The notes under the pieces: generated by a model | The model's input: only the letters and a program-made list of their open reading frames with translations | Databases searched by the model: none | What the model was told of the DNA's origin: nothing | Part shown: positions 33,225-41,823 of the stretch, piece by piece | How positions within the stretch are numbered: position 1 is the stretch's first letter | Layout of the letters: each line of letters begins with the position of its first letter | Translations under genes and position numbers: made by a program | Source: CAVQZA01 sp963724805 | GTDB taxonomy: Bacteria > Actinomycetota > Thermoleophilia > Gaiellales > Gaiellaceae | Direction of reading: 5' to 3' | Length of the DNA stretch: 64,000 nucleotides | NCBI GenBank assembly: GCA_963724805.1 | Contig: CAVRWA010000001.1 | Location: forward strand, 124,001 to 188,000

Positions 33225-33680
33225 ATGATGCCTATTCGGCGCTCGACAGAACTTGTGGAGCACGCAAAGGCGGCGCACAAGGCGTTCGAGGAGCGTGACA
33301 ACGATTGGTTCGAGAAGCACACTGCATCGGGCGATGTGATCGCATTTGGCACGGATCCGGAAGAGATGTTTCGCGGTCGCGCCGCTGTGCTTGGCCTCAC
33401 GGCCGAAGAAGTCGCCGAGATCAACGAACGCGCAGGCATCAAGGTCGAGTTCGACGAGCCGGAAGCCTATGAAGCGGGGGATGCGGGCTGGATCCTGACG
33501 CACGGGCGCTTCGTTCTCTCAGACGGCACCTCTATACCGGTGCGCTCGCTGACCTTCGTTGTTCGCGAGGACGGAGTGTGGAAGGCAGGTGTAAGCGGGA
33601 TCTCGGTCGTCGTTCCTAACGATTTGCTGACACCGGGGTCTCCACTCGTGACATCGGCGGTGGACTCGGGGGCCGCATAG
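33225..33680 (+). CDS. SnoaL/NTF2-like protein
   Basis: 151 residues; GAGGAGG precedes ATG 33225/33228. NTF2-like fold pattern: EHAKAAHKAFEERDNDWFEKH, TSGDVIAFGTDPEEMFRGRAAVLGL and a final beta sheet GTSIPVRSLTFVVREDGVWKAG. It could be a SnoaL-like enzyme or a binding protein; residues typical of ketosteroid isomerase catalysis are not clear. Confidence 0.65.
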   Translation: MMPIRRSTELVEHAKAAHKAFEERDNDWFEKHTASGDVIAFGTDPEEMFRGRAAVLGLTAEEVAEINERAGIKVEFDEPEAYEAGDAGWILTHGRFVLSDGTSIPVRSLTFVVREDGVWKAGVSGISVVVPNDLLTPGSPLVTSAVDSGAA

Positions 33681-33918
33681 TCGTGTAAGAGGATGTAAAG
33701 GGAATACCGCTATTGCGTAATACCTGAGCAGTGCGCGTGCGGCGCGTGTTGATCGCGGCTATGTTCGTCGTAGCGCGCAGGCTTTAGCGTTGAGGCCGTC
33801 GAGGGTTTCGCACCTTCCTTTTCGACTCTTGCGCCGGGCCTGGGCGGCACTTTCCTTTTCGACAGTCGCGCCCGGCCCGAATGGGCGTTGGTCGTCGACG
33901 GAGCCTCTAGGAGGCGCA

Positions 33919-34605
33919 ATGAAGAAACTCATCCTGATCGCAGCGAGCGTGATCGCGCTCGTGTTCGCGACTTCCGCGGCCGCGGCACTGGTTCCGGGCG
34001 TCTTCGACCCGGGTAACACGGGCTGTCCGGTCGCGACCTATAGCAACGGCGTCCTGCACCTGGCGAAGAACTGTCCGACGCCGACGAACGCCGCTGCCGG
34101 CGCGGACATCACCGGGTTCACAGGCGCGACGTTCGCGAGCGGGTCGTTCACCCTCGCTAGCGCCGGCCAGTGCAACGGCGGCTCGCCGCGGTTCGACGTG
34201 TACACGACCACGCAGTCGCCGTTCTTCCTCGGCTGCAACAACGTCACGCCGACAATGAATGCCAACGGCAGCGCGACCTACACCTTCAACGCGGCAACGA
34301 TCGCGGCAGCCGGCGGACAGGTGCCGTTCCCGACCGGGACGATCCAGTCCATCGATGTGCTCGTTGACGTGCAGGGCAGCGCCGACCTGACGGCGATCAC
34401 GGTCAACGGCGTGACGCAGGTGCCTGTCGTATCGCCGGTTGGCCCGCCGACCTCCAAGGACGCCTGTAAGCACGGCGGCTGGAAGACGTTCAACAATCCC
34501 ACGTTCAAGAACCAGGGCCAGTGCGTGAGCTACGTCGCCTCACACGGCCACAAGCAGCACCACCACAACAAGCAGAACCACGGCAAGCACCACAACGAGC
34601 ACTAG
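33919..34605 (+). CDS. Secreted protein with His-rich tail, unknown function
   Basis: 228 residues, ATG 33919 after TAGGAGG. Signal peptide MKKLILIAASVIALVFATSA, a ~150-residue Thr/Ala/Gly-rich beta domain with four Cys, then the motif SKDACKHGGWKTFNNPTFKN (found near the ends of many actinobacterial exported proteins). The final 20 residues are His/Lys/Asn-rich (KQHHHNKQNHGKHHNEH) and may bind metal. A 12-bp hairpin terminator follows. Confidence 0.65.
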   Translation: MKKLILIAASVIALVFATSAAAALVPGVFDPGNTGCPVATYSNGVLHLAKNCPTPTNAAAGADITGFTGATFASGSFTLASAGQCNGGSPRFDVYTTTQSPFFLGCNNVTPTMNANGSATYTFNAATIAAAGGQVPFPTGTIQSIDVLVDVQGSADLTAITVNGVTQVPVVSPVGPPTSKDACKHGGWKTFNNPTFKNQGQCVSYVASHGHKQHHHNKQNHGKHHNEH

Positions 34606-34620
34606 GGTCAAAGCCCAGCC

Positions 34621-34653
34621 GAGTCGGGAACGTCCTCAGGGCGTTCCCGACTC
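34621..34653 (+). terminator. Hairpin terminator
   Basis: GAGTCGGGAACG (34621-34632), 9-nt loop, CGTTCCCGACTC (34642-34653), 15 bp after the secreted protein's stop. No T tract. Confidence 0.55.
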
Positions 34654-34876
34654 TCGAGGCCGGCCAGAGGTTCCTACGCCCCCCGCGTGCGCCCGCTCGC
34701 AGCCTTCGTCCCTCGCGCGCACGCGCGCTCGAGGGAGAACCAGTAAGAGCCGCAGACATGGTTTCCACGCCGAAGGTACTGCGTGAACTTGCTGCTCGCG
34801 TCGACCAGTTGCCAAGCGTGGTCAGCGGGTGGCCTGGGGCGGATCGGCGGTCCCGCTTGGGACTCCCGGTGCGCGG

Positions 34877-35200
34877 TCAGCCAGTCATCGAGTCGTGCAG
34901 CTCGTACCACGTTTCGCGGTTCGGGGGGGCGAAGTCGCTGTCCGCACTTTGGGCGGCGGCGATCGCCATAGGCTCGATGATCGGGTTGAGCCGCTCGGCA
35001 ATGAACTTCTCGCCCTGTTCGCGCGTCTCCCAGACGTCGAAGATGCGGAAGACGCCAGCGTCATGGTCGAAGCCAGCCGTATGAATCAGGAGACCGTCAG
35101 GGGCGTCTTGAAGATTGAGCGCCGAAGCGACGGCGTCGTAGTTCTTGGTGCTCGTGTCACCGTCTTGGATCTCGAACTCCTGGAGGAATGCGATTGCCAC
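34877..35200 (-). CDS. Small ABM-like (dimeric alpha/beta barrel) protein
   Basis: 107 residues from GTG 35200, chosen because GAGGAG lies 7 nt upstream. The pattern is a beta strand VAIAFLQEFEI, a helix STKNYDAVASALNL, strands GLLIHTAGFDHDAGVFRIFDVWE and helix REQGEKFIAERLNPII. This fits dimeric alpha/beta-barrel proteins such as antibiotic-biosynthesis monooxygenases. No conserved catalytic residue can be named. A related fold is encoded at 47479. Confidence 0.6.
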   Translation of the reverse strand: MAIAFLQEFEIQDGDTSTKNYDAVASALNLQDAPDGLLIHTAGFDHDAGVFRIFDVWETREQGEKFIAERLNPIIEPMAIAAAQSADSDFAPPNRETWYELHDSMTG

Positions 35201-35567
35201 TCTCTGCTCCTCTCGGTCGGTACCCGTCATCGTATGGAATGTCCCCGAAGCGGTTCTTGGTCAGCTGGCTTCGACTCTGTCAGCCGTGTTAGGGGGAACG
35301 GGCAGGCACCGGATCCGTCTCGGGTTCCTACCAGTGGTGATTTGCCGTCAGCCACCCCCTACCCATCCCCCCAGAAGCACGGTACATCAGTAGGCGACAA
35401 GAACCGAGATCGTCGAACCTCTGTCTGCCCACCGTCCTCGGCGGGCCTGGATCGCGTCCCCCACGCGCGCGCGATCGGCTCGATCGTGCTCACGGCCGAG
35501 CCGATGCCCACCCCGCAGACGACTATTCGAGGGCGGGGCCTGCTCGCGCTCGACAGCTGATTCCCAA
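35201..35567. other. Intergenic stretch, nothing recognised
   Basis: No frame with coding character and no strong hairpin between the ABM-like gene and the fragment at 35568. Confidence 0.4.
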
Positions 35568-35852
35568 GTCGCTGAGGTCCTCCGGGCGCACCTCGGTGAC
35601 GGCGATGCCGTCAACCCGGATGCATGGCGAGCCGCGCTGCGCGTGTTCGAGCACACCTACGGCCGAGCACCCGAGCAGGTCGAGCCGATCATGGGACTGC
35701 CCGAGGATGCACTGGCAATCCAGGCCATGAGCTGGCGAGAGATGCAGGTCCTGGCCATGCGGTTCAGCGAAGACCTCCCTACAGTCGAGCCCGCGCCGGT
35801 CACGATCGACCGCTCAGTAGCGGATACCAAGCCGCGGCCCATTACGGGCTGA
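35568..35852 (+). pseudogene. Fragment of an unrecognised gene (MQVLAMRF family), copy 1
   Basis: The frame VAEVLRAHLGDGDAVNPDAW, RVFEHTYGRAPEQVEPIMGL, PEDALAIQAMSWREMQVLAMRF is well formed but lacks a convincing start (GTG 35643 cuts into a helix). A shorter decayed relative lies at 41719-41823 (TSWSEMQVLAMRF), and the two also align at DNA level over ~90 bp. Probably remnants of a mobile-element gene; family unknown. Confidence 0.45.
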
Positions 35853-35963
35853 CACCGCTCGCTCGCCCTCCCCGTCGAACCTAACGAACGAGGCGGAGCC
35901 TGGAAGCGGAATACGGGGTCAGTCGAAAACCGCCGGACGCACAGTCACCGTAGAGAATCCACA

Positions 35964-36122
35964 ATGCAGCGCGGCGACCAGGGGAGCAGTTCCTCAGCAC
36001 TGAGCACGAGCATCCGCCCGCGTCACATCGGGCACGTCTTGGAGTGGTGGCGGACGGCCTGCGCCTTCGTTCAGATCATCCTCACAACCTGCGTCCTCCT
36101 GCGCGCGTTCGGCGTCCTCTAG
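35964..36122 (+). CDS. Possible small membrane peptide
   Basis: 52 codons from ATG 35964: a polar start (MQRGDQGSSSALSTS) then one hydrophobic helix (ACAFVQIILTTCVLLRAFGVL). Weak Shine-Dalgarno. A second frame, open to 36303 and ending VIIDGTATGVRWL without a visible start, overlaps its end. Either or both may be relics. Confidence 0.25.
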   Translation: MQRGDQGSSSSALSTSIRPRHIGHVLEWWRTACAFVQIILTTCVLLRAFGVL

Positions 36123-36324
36123 CGGCGCGACCGCGGAGCGTCCCTGGCAGTGCTCGTGCGCAGACAAGGCAGCGCTTCAAGTACGCGCCGCTGAGCTGGA
36201 GTTAGTCCGCGTCGTGGTCGAGCGGCTTGTCGGCGAGCTAGCACCGGCCGAGGCCGCGCCCGTCATCATCGACGGCACCGCCACGGGCGTCCGCTGGTTG
36301 TAGTTCCTAGACAGGCTGGTCATC

Positions 36325-36377
36325 CGGGCCTCCTTGGAGTCTGGGAGCTGCCAAGCACCCCAGGCCAAGGAGGCCCG
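36325..36377. repeat. Perfect 13-bp inverted repeat with inner stem
   Basis: CGGGCCTCCTTGG (36325-36337) and CCAAGGAGGCCCG (36365-36377), with an inner CTGGG/CCCAG pairing in the 27-nt loop. It starts 22 bp after a stop codon and sits 19 bp from the end of the convergent gene at 36396, so it could be a shared terminator; it also resembles a hairpin end of an IS200/IS605-type or miniature element. Confidence 0.5.
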
Positions 36378-36395
36378 TGAGGCACGAAACGAGCG

Positions 36396-36929
36396 CTAAC
36401 CGAAGGGGACCGCGACGAGCCGCCGTGTCGAAACGCCGGCGAGGGGATCCTCGCCCGGCTTTGTTGCACGGACGAACAGCGTGAGCTGCTGCTGTTGGCT
36501 ACTCGCGGGGAAGTTCGCGTCGCGGTGAAAGACCAGGATCGTGGTGCCGTCGTCCCCGGTGAGCTCTTCCGCCGGGATGCTGAACTGGTTATACGGCACC
36601 GCGGTCACGTAGACGCTCGCGCCTTTGATGTTGACGCTGCAGGTGCTCCCGACGCGTACCTTCAGTGTGAAGCTGTTGGTCTGCTCGTTGATCTGTCCGG
36701 ACAGCACCTCGAACGCGGCGATCTGGAGCCGCGCGGGCGGTGCGAGGTCGGCGATCGGGGCGGTCTTCGCGCTCTTGTTGGTCGGACAGCCGTTCGGGCC
36801 CGGCGCGGCAGTTGCGGCCACGCCCACCGCTACCAGGACCGCCAGCGCAAGCGCAGTGACGACGGCAATCCGCAAAGGCGAAGAGACCAAAGCGTGTCGC
36901 ACCCTCGGATGCCAAGGAATCCGTTCCAT
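36396..36929 (-). CDS. Exported protein of unknown function
   Basis: 177 residues; ATG 36929 follows GAGGAGG. N-terminal membrane/signal segment (IAVVTALALAVLVAVGVAAT), then NGCPTNKSAKTAPIADLAPPARLQI, a beta-rich body (INEQTNSFTLKVRVGSTCSVNIKGASVYVTAVPYNQF) and a C-terminal FHRDANFPASSQQQQLTLFVRAT block. Two Cys may form a disulphide. No family recognised. The 5' region to 37356 has no other gene. Confidence 0.6.
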   Translation of the reverse strand: MERIPWHPRVRHALVSSPLRIAVVTALALAVLVAVGVAATAAPGPNGCPTNKSAKTAPIADLAPPARLQIAAFEVLSGQINEQTNSFTLKVRVGSTCSVNIKGASVYVTAVPYNQFSIPAEELTGDDGTTILVFHRDANFPASSQQQQLTLFVRATKPGEDPLAGVSTRRLVAVPFG

Positions 36930-37356
36930 GGTGTCCTCCTCAGTTGACCAGGCTCTTACTCCTCGCCGCTTGGGCGAAGGAAGGAGGGGTCGGCGCCGCA
37001 ACGCAACCCTACCCATACCGTCCGACGGACACACGTAAAACGCGCGGCACGCGACCTAGTAGCTCGCGATCATCGTTCTCTGCTCGACCGCGCGCGCACG
37101 TACGTATGCGCGACCCGGCCCACCCCGAGAGCCGTGAGCTTGGCGGCGGGGCCCGAGTCCAACGCGGGTGCGCGAGACTGTGCGAGTGGGCGAAGGCTTT
37201 CCAGCGCTACCCCGTAGTTACCAGGCGAACGCCAGACGCCGGACCTAGTAGGAGCTGCCCGGAAGTTCGGATTAGAACTGCTTTTGAGAGCTGCGCGGCC
37301 GGTGGCGACGTTATGTAGCGCATGGCACGTCCTGCGCGGTGCCATAGGATTGCGCC
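36930..37356. other. Intergenic stretch holding the left cupin-flanking repeat
   Basis: No gene seen. It carries CTAGTAGGAGCTGCCCGG (37245-37265 with GAAG-type tail), whose partner overlaps the cupin stop codon at 37755-37775. Confidence 0.45.
37245..37265 (+). repeat. 21-bp direct repeat, left copy
   Basis: CTAGTAGGAGCTGCCCGG plus AAG; two mismatches from the copy at 37755. The pair brackets the cupin gene. Confidence 0.5.
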
Positions 37357-37758
37357 CTGCCGTTCACGCTCAGGAACATCAAGGAGGATCTGGAGGACCT
37401 CGGCCCTAGGTTCGACGGCGCGCCGGACCTGGAGTTCCGTGCGGCGACCAAGGCGCTCGACCTCGAGAAATCCGCCCTGAGCTACCAGCGCGTCCCGCCC
37501 GGCTATCGCTTTCCGTACGGCCACACGCACGAGAAGCAAGAGGAGGTGTACGTGGTCCTGCGCGGGAGCGGGCGGATGAAAGTCGACGACGAGATCGTCG
37601 AGCTCAAGGAATGGGACGCGGTGCGCGTCCCGCCCCGTACGTGGCGAGGTTACGAGGCCGGGCCAGAGGGCCTCGAGATCCTCGTCATCGGCGCGCCCAA
37701 TCTCGGCGAGGATCCGCGCGAAGACGTCGATGGCCAGCGCGACTGGTGGGCTGACTAG
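37357..37758 (+). CDS. Cupin-domain protein, probable CTG start
   Basis: 133 residues if read from CTG 37357; the frame before it hits TAG, and the only ATG/GTG/TTG in frame is far downstream (37546), which would cut the domain in half. The N-terminus LPFTLRNIKEDLEDLGPRFD and the cupin core are intact: PPGYRFPYGHTHEKQEEVYVVLRG (metal His/Glu) and WDAVRVPPRTWRGYEAGPEG. Single-domain cupins bind small metabolites or act as isomerases; role unknown. A 21-bp direct repeat brackets the gene and overlaps its stop, and a ~90-bp repeat follows, so it looks like a mobile cassette. Confidence 0.65.
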   Translation: MPFTLRNIKEDLEDLGPRFDGAPDLEFRAATKALDLEKSALSYQRVPPGYRFPYGHTHEKQEEVYVVLRGSGRMKVDDEIVELKEWDAVRVPPRTWRGYEAGPEGLEILVIGAPNLGEDPREDVDGQRDWWAD

Positions 37759-37775
37759 TAGAAGCTGTCCGGAAG
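37755..37775 (+). repeat. 21-bp direct repeat, right copy, over the cupin stop
   Basis: CTAGTAGAAGCTGTCCGG plus AAG. The TAG at 37756-37758 is the cupin stop codon. Confidence 0.5.
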
Positions 37776-37776
37776 A

Positions 37777-37851
37777 GTGCCGTCCCTGGAGGTAGTCAGG
37801 GGTAAACGCAACTCCGTGGTCGGGTGAAGGACCCTCGCCTGGGCCAGTGTT
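37777..37851 (+). repeat. ~90-bp repeat, left part (split by IS copy A)
   Basis: GTGCCGTC..CT.GAG, GGGGTAAACGCAACTC and CTGGGCCAGTGTT align with 39661-39747 behind the GNAT gene. The element resumes at 39104-39120 (CGGGAACGTCACCCGAG) after the insertion sequence. Confidence 0.6.
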
Positions 37852-37855
37852 GCTC

Positions 37856-38872
37856 CTATGTCAAGCGGGGTTCGTTCTTGAGGGTGGTGTAGACGGTGCG
37901 TGCGAGTTGTCGTTTGAGGCAGCGGAGTGCTTCGCGTCGGCTTTTGCCTTCGGCTTGTTTGCGTTCGAGGTAGGCGCGTGCGGGTGGGTGGACGCGTCCT
38001 TGGGTGACCGCGATCCGGTGCAGGGCGCAGTTGAGTTGGCGGTTGCCGCCGCGGTCGAGCCGGTGGCGTTGGTGTTTGCCGGAGCTCGCTTCGAGCGGTG
38101 CTACGCCGGCGTGGCGGGCGAGCTGCGCGTCGGAGTCGAAGCGCTCGATCGGTCCGATCTCCCCGAGCAGCTTGCTGGCGCTGATGGCGCCGCAGCCGGG
38201 TAGCGCCGAGGAGCGCCGGCGCGGTCTGCGCGGCCGCTGTCTGCAGCTCGCGATCGAGGTCGCCGATCGTGCGGGTGAGGCTGCGGCAGCGGGCGACGAG
38301 CTCCCGCGCGATCCGTACCTGCGCTGTCTGCTCGAGGCGTGTGAGGCGGCGCCCGACACGATCGAGCCAGACAGCACGGTCGAGCGCGCCGAGCGGGACA
38401 GCCCAGTTCGGGGTCGAGGTCGTGCAGGTGCCAGCGCAGCCGCTGCTGAGCCCGCCGTCGCTCGTCGATCGAGGTCGTCGCGGTGATCGACCAGCAGCTT
38501 CAACTCGCGCAGCCGCTGCTCACCGGCGCGCGGATGGTCGAGCCGCGGCTCGCGCAGCGCCGCCCTAGCGACGGCGAGCGCGTCGATCGGGTCAGACTTG
38601 CCGCGCGTGCGGCCGGCACGGCGTTGCGGCGCCATCAGCTTCGGCGGTACCGCACCAGCCTCTCGCCCGCCGCTGAGAGCGTCCGCTCGAGCGCACGGGT
38701 CAGCTGTCGGCAGTCCTCGAGCGCCCACAGCCGCTCAGACGCGAGCGACGCTGACCAGACGAGCAACTCCGACGCCGAACCGGCCGTCAGCTCCGCCGAG
38801 CGCACGCCCGGCCTCATCGACGGCGACCGCCGTCAGCGACTGCTTGTGCACGTCCACTCCGATCACGATCAT
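37856..38872 (-). pseudogene. IS110-family transposase, frameshifted
   Basis: Same start context (ATG 38872) and end as the intact copies, but indels near 38207, 38404, 38470, 38646 and 38798 break the frame (for example CGATCGAGGTCG for CGATCAGGTCG). RuvC-like DEDD and C-terminal Ser motifs can still be found in pieces. The bias to indels over substitutions could be sequencing error within a repeat. Confidence 0.8.
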
Positions 38873-38900
38873 TCAGATCGCCTCCTCCAACATCGGGGGC

Positions 38901-39070
38901 GACCGGCGAGCGGACAGACCTCAATCGAGGCAGCAGCCACGCTCCTATCAGGTCACGCTCGACGGTCACGGGAAGGCGGCGGCGACACAACGCTGGCAAG
39001 TCAACCCTACGGGGCGACATGCGGGAATAGAGTCAGCCGCCGCCGACCCGAGTCTGCGTCAGTACGATCA
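38901..39070 (-). ncRNA. Candidate bridge RNA, copy A
   Basis: Donor loop 38901-38967 and target loop 38975-39044 (stem GGCGGCGGC/GCCGCCGCC), with guides as described for copy B. One extra base lies in the inner hairpin of the target loop. Confidence 0.6.
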
Positions 39071-39103
39071 GACGCCACCACAACCCGAGCCTGACATTGA
39101 GTT

Positions 39104-39120
39104 CGGGAACGTCACCCGAG
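39104..39120 (+). repeat. Repeat, right part (after IS copy A)
   Basis: CGGGAACGTCACCCGAG, continuing the repeat begun at 37777. Confidence 0.6.
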
Positions 39121-39145
39121 TTTGCGGCAGGTAGCGTTAACGGCC

Positions 39146-39634
39146 GTGCGGGAGGGCTCGGGACCGCTTGTCCTTCGCGAGATCGAAGATCGTGATCTCG
39201 GCGTGCTGTTCGAGCACTCGAGGGATCGCGACGCCATACGGATGGCCGCGTTCACCTCGCCGGAGGCCGATGATCGAGCGAACTTCGAGCAACGCTGGGC
39301 GCGGCTGAGGAGCGACGGCTCTACGACGAACAGGGTCGTCGAGATCGACGGTCGAGTTGTGGGTCACATTGCGAGCTTCGACTTGGAGGGTCACCGCGAG
39401 GTCACCTATTGGATCGGCCGTGAGGATTGGGGCCGCGGCATTGCCACGCGTGCCCTACAAGAGTTCTTGCAGCTGGACGCAACCCGTCCGCTCTACGCTC
39501 ACGCTGCGAGCGACAACGCCGCGTCAATTCGTGTGCTGACGAAGTGCGGTTTCCTTATCGTGGGCGAGGGTCGCGAGTTCGCCCATGGGCGCAACGAGGA
39601 AACGGACGAGGTCGTGCTCCGACTCGATCCATGA
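39146..39634 (+). CDS. GNAT family acetyltransferase
   Basis: 162 residues from GTG 39146; the longer TTG start at 39122 would begin inside the repeat. RimJ/RimL-type GNAT with LREIEDRDLGVLFEHSRD, the core VVGHIASFDLEGHREVTYWIG and the acetyl-CoA loop REDWGRGIATRALQEFL (Q/R-x-x-G-x-G/A). The end ASDNAASIRVLTKCGFLIVGEG is canonical. Substrate unknown; such enzymes acetylate small amines, antibiotics or protein N-termini. It lies between two copies of the ~90-bp repeat. Confidence 0.82.
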   Translation: MREGSGPLVLREIEDRDLGVLFEHSRDRDAIRMAAFTSPEADDRANFEQRWARLRSDGSTTNRVVEIDGRVVGHIASFDLEGHREVTYWIGREDWGRGIATRALQEFLQLDATRPLYAHAASDNAASIRVLTKCGFLIVGEGREFAHGRNEETDEVVLRLDP

Positions 39635-39660
39635 CCCCAACTGCCCTCGGCTGCACGAGC

Positions 39661-39747
39661 GTGCCGTCGCTAGAGCGCAGTCGGGGGTAAACGCAACTCT
39701 GTAGTCACGCCGAGGACTCTAGTCTGGGCGAGTTTTCGTCACCCGAG
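39661..39747 (+). repeat. ~90-bp repeat behind the GNAT gene
   Basis: GTGCCGTCGCTAGAG, GGGGTAAACGCAACTC, CTGGGCGAGTTTTCG and GTCACCCGAG align with 37777-37851 plus 39104-39120. It starts 27 bp after the GNAT stop. The GTGTT..GGAA core is degraded here. Confidence 0.6.
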
Positions 39748-39852
39748 TTCGAGATAACGCCCACGGCGCTGCCGCCGCTCAGCGGACGGCCCAGCACCAG
39801 GGCGCTTCGGTAGCGTCCGATGCACCGCAGACGGAAGAAGGGAGACCCGCTC

Positions 39853-40833
39853 GTGGGCGAGAGAAACGGATTTCCGGCCGGCACTCCGTGCTGGGTCGAC
39901 GTGACGACGACGGACCTGGAGGGCACCAAGGCCTTCTACGCGACGCTGTTCGGCTGGGAGGCCTACACCGATCCGAGCCCCGAAGCGGGCGGATACACCA
40001 CGTTCCGTCTCCGCGGCAGGGACGTCGCAGGGGCGTCACCGTCGCCGCAACCGGACGCGCGGACGGGGTGGAAGACCTACATCACGTCGGACCTCGTCGA
40101 CGCGACCGCCGCGAAGATCACGGAGGCAGGCGGCTTGGTGCTGGCCGAGCCGTTCGACGTCCTGGACGCGGGCCGCATGGCCTTCGCCGGCGACCCGACC
40201 GGCGGCGTGTTCGGCGTGTGGCAGGCCGGCGCGCACAAAGGCGCGCAGCTCGTCAACGAGCCAGGGACGTGGAGCTGGAGCGAGCTCGCGACGCGCGACG
40301 TCGTGACGGCGCGCGCCTTCTACTCGGCGGTCTTCGGCTGGGCGTCCGAGGAGCTCACGGACGTGCCAGGCGGCTACCACGTGCAGACGATCGACGGCCT
40401 TCAGGTGGCCGGGATCCTCCCGATCTCACGGGAGATGGGGAACATGCCGACCGGCTGGGGCGTCTACTTCTCGGTTGAGGACGCCGACGCCTCGACAGCA
40501 AAGGCGCAGGAGCTCGGCGGCACGGTCGTCGCCGAGCCGTTCGACGTCATGGTCGGCCGGACAGCATGGCTCCTCGACCCGCTGGGAACGCCGTTCCAGG
40601 TGATCAAACTCGCTGTCGTGGACGAACTAGCCGAGCCGCGCCGGGAGGGGTTCGCATCAGGCGCGCGGAACGACCAGACCGGACTCGTACGCGACGGCCT
40701 GGGCCTTGCTCCCCTGGAGCCACGCCCTCCCCGCGATCACGAGGATCAGCCCTGGGCCTGGTTCATCAGAAGCGTGAAGGGCTCGACAGCTCCGTTCCCC
40801 TCGCGCGCACGCGCGCGCGATACGGCGAGATGA
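39853..40833 (+). CDS. Two-domain VOC (glyoxalase/bleomycin-resistance fold) protein with odd tail
   Basis: GTG 39853 follows GGGAGA at 8 nt; ATG 39820 is upstream. Two VOC modules: WVDVTTTDLEGTKAFYATLFGW...FRLRGRDVAG and WSELATRDVVTARAFYSAVFGW...VQTIDGLQVAGI, ending FQVIKL, the usual family end at ~residue 255. Another ~70 residues without VOC character follow (ARNDQTGLVRDGLG...RARARDTAR), so a stop was probably lost by frameshift or fusion. Metal ligands are not all evident. Function unknown. Confidence 0.75.
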   Translation: MGERNGFPAGTPCWVDVTTTDLEGTKAFYATLFGWEAYTDPSPEAGGYTTFRLRGRDVAGASPSPQPDARTGWKTYITSDLVDATAAKITEAGGLVLAEPFDVLDAGRMAFAGDPTGGVFGVWQAGAHKGAQLVNEPGTWSWSELATRDVVTARAFYSAVFGWASEELTDVPGGYHVQTIDGLQVAGILPISREMGNMPTGWGVYFSVEDADASTAKAQELGGTVVAEPFDVMVGRTAWLLDPLGTPFQVIKLAVVDELAEPRREGFASGARNDQTGLVRDGLGLAPLEPRPPRDHEDQPWAWFIRSVKGSTAPFPSRARARDTAR

Positions 40834-41137
40834 ACCTGGCCATCGACCCCGGTTCGTGCAGCCCGCGGGGGGGAGGGGCGGTGGTGATTCTCGCGTGACG
40901 GCACCCCGTCCGCACCTGATGAACTCCGGTGTACGAAGCCGGCAGCGGACACAAGCCGGCAGCGGACACCCGCCACCCCATAACAGCTGCGCTGCTTCGG
41001 GACCCGCGTGCAGGGGATGGTGAAAGTGGCGAATTGCGGGGACAGCACCGAGACAGCACCGCGCCGCAAACCCTGCGCTTCTCGCACGAACCCTTTGGCT
41101 CAGTTGCGCAGGTTCGGCGTTTTGCCGACCCTCCGAA

Positions 41138-41166
41138 TGCCCCCAGCGGGATTCGAACCCGCGTTT
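41138..41166 (-). tRNA. tRNA 3' fragment (T arm and acceptor 3' half only)
   Basis: On the minus strand GCGGG-TTCGAAT-CCCGC is a perfect T arm followed by TGGGGGCA, an acceptor 3' strand. Upstream of it there is no anticodon arm or 5' acceptor (GCCCCCA), so it is not a tRNA gene. Short tRNA 3' ends of this kind are what tyrosine integrases leave as attachment-site duplicates. Confidence 0.7.
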
Positions 41167-41718
41167 CGGGAAGATGAAGCTGTCAAGCCGTCTAGCACGG
41201 AACATGGGATCGAAGTGCCCGAGCTGCTACGGAGGAAGCTTGACGAGATGCGAGCTAGCCGCCACCCAAGGGACGCGCGGCGCTGATCGTCCCCGTCTAT
41301 TCCCGGAAAGGTGGGTTGGGTCTAACTTCGATCGCTCCGCCGCGGGGGAACCGGACCCGCGCAAGGTCTCGGTCGCCGCTACTGCTCGTGTCCGTCGCGA
41401 CTCACGGTCGCCCTCGATCACCTACCGGGCGGCTGCCGCGAAATGGGGAGCGGTGGTTAGTCCCCCTGCACCGCTCCCCACTAAGTACTACTCCAAGTGA
41501 CTCGCGCTTTCTAAGGGTTCTTTCTACCGAGGTCGGCCGGGCAACTACTCGATGCGGTCCCTGACTCCACCAGGCGAACGCTGCGATCCCACACCAGCAC
41601 CGCCGCCGAGCGCGGATTGGCGGCGGCTAGAGAGCCGGCGAGCGGGATCCGGCTGACTCTGCCTTGCCACTGCTGGCCGGCCTGACGATTCCGCCGGCTC
41701 AGGAGACCAAACGATCCC

Positions 41719-41823
41719 CAGGCAATCGCGGCCACGAGCTGGAGCGAGATGCAGGTCCTGGCCATGCGATTCACGGTCGACGGATCAACAGCGGACACCG
41801 AGCCGCCACGTACTGCGGGCTGA
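41719..41823 (+). pseudogene. Fragment of the MQVLAMRF family, copy 2
   Basis: Frame ending TGA 41823 reads TSWSEMQVLAMRFTVDGSTA and aligns with residues in 35568-35852, in DNA as well. No start, and upstream similarity fades. Confidence 0.4.

Larger units (their letters stand above)
37852..39103 (-). mobile_element. IS110-family element, copy A (decayed)
   Basis: 1252 bp. Ends are GCTCCTATGTCAAGCG on the left and CTGACATTGAGTT on the right, as in copies B and C. It is inserted between CCAGTGTT and CGGGAACG of the repeat, with GTT shared by both junctions. Relative to B and C it carries about five single-base indels but few substitutions. The 5' non-coding end keeps both bridge-RNA loops. 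Confidence 0.9.
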
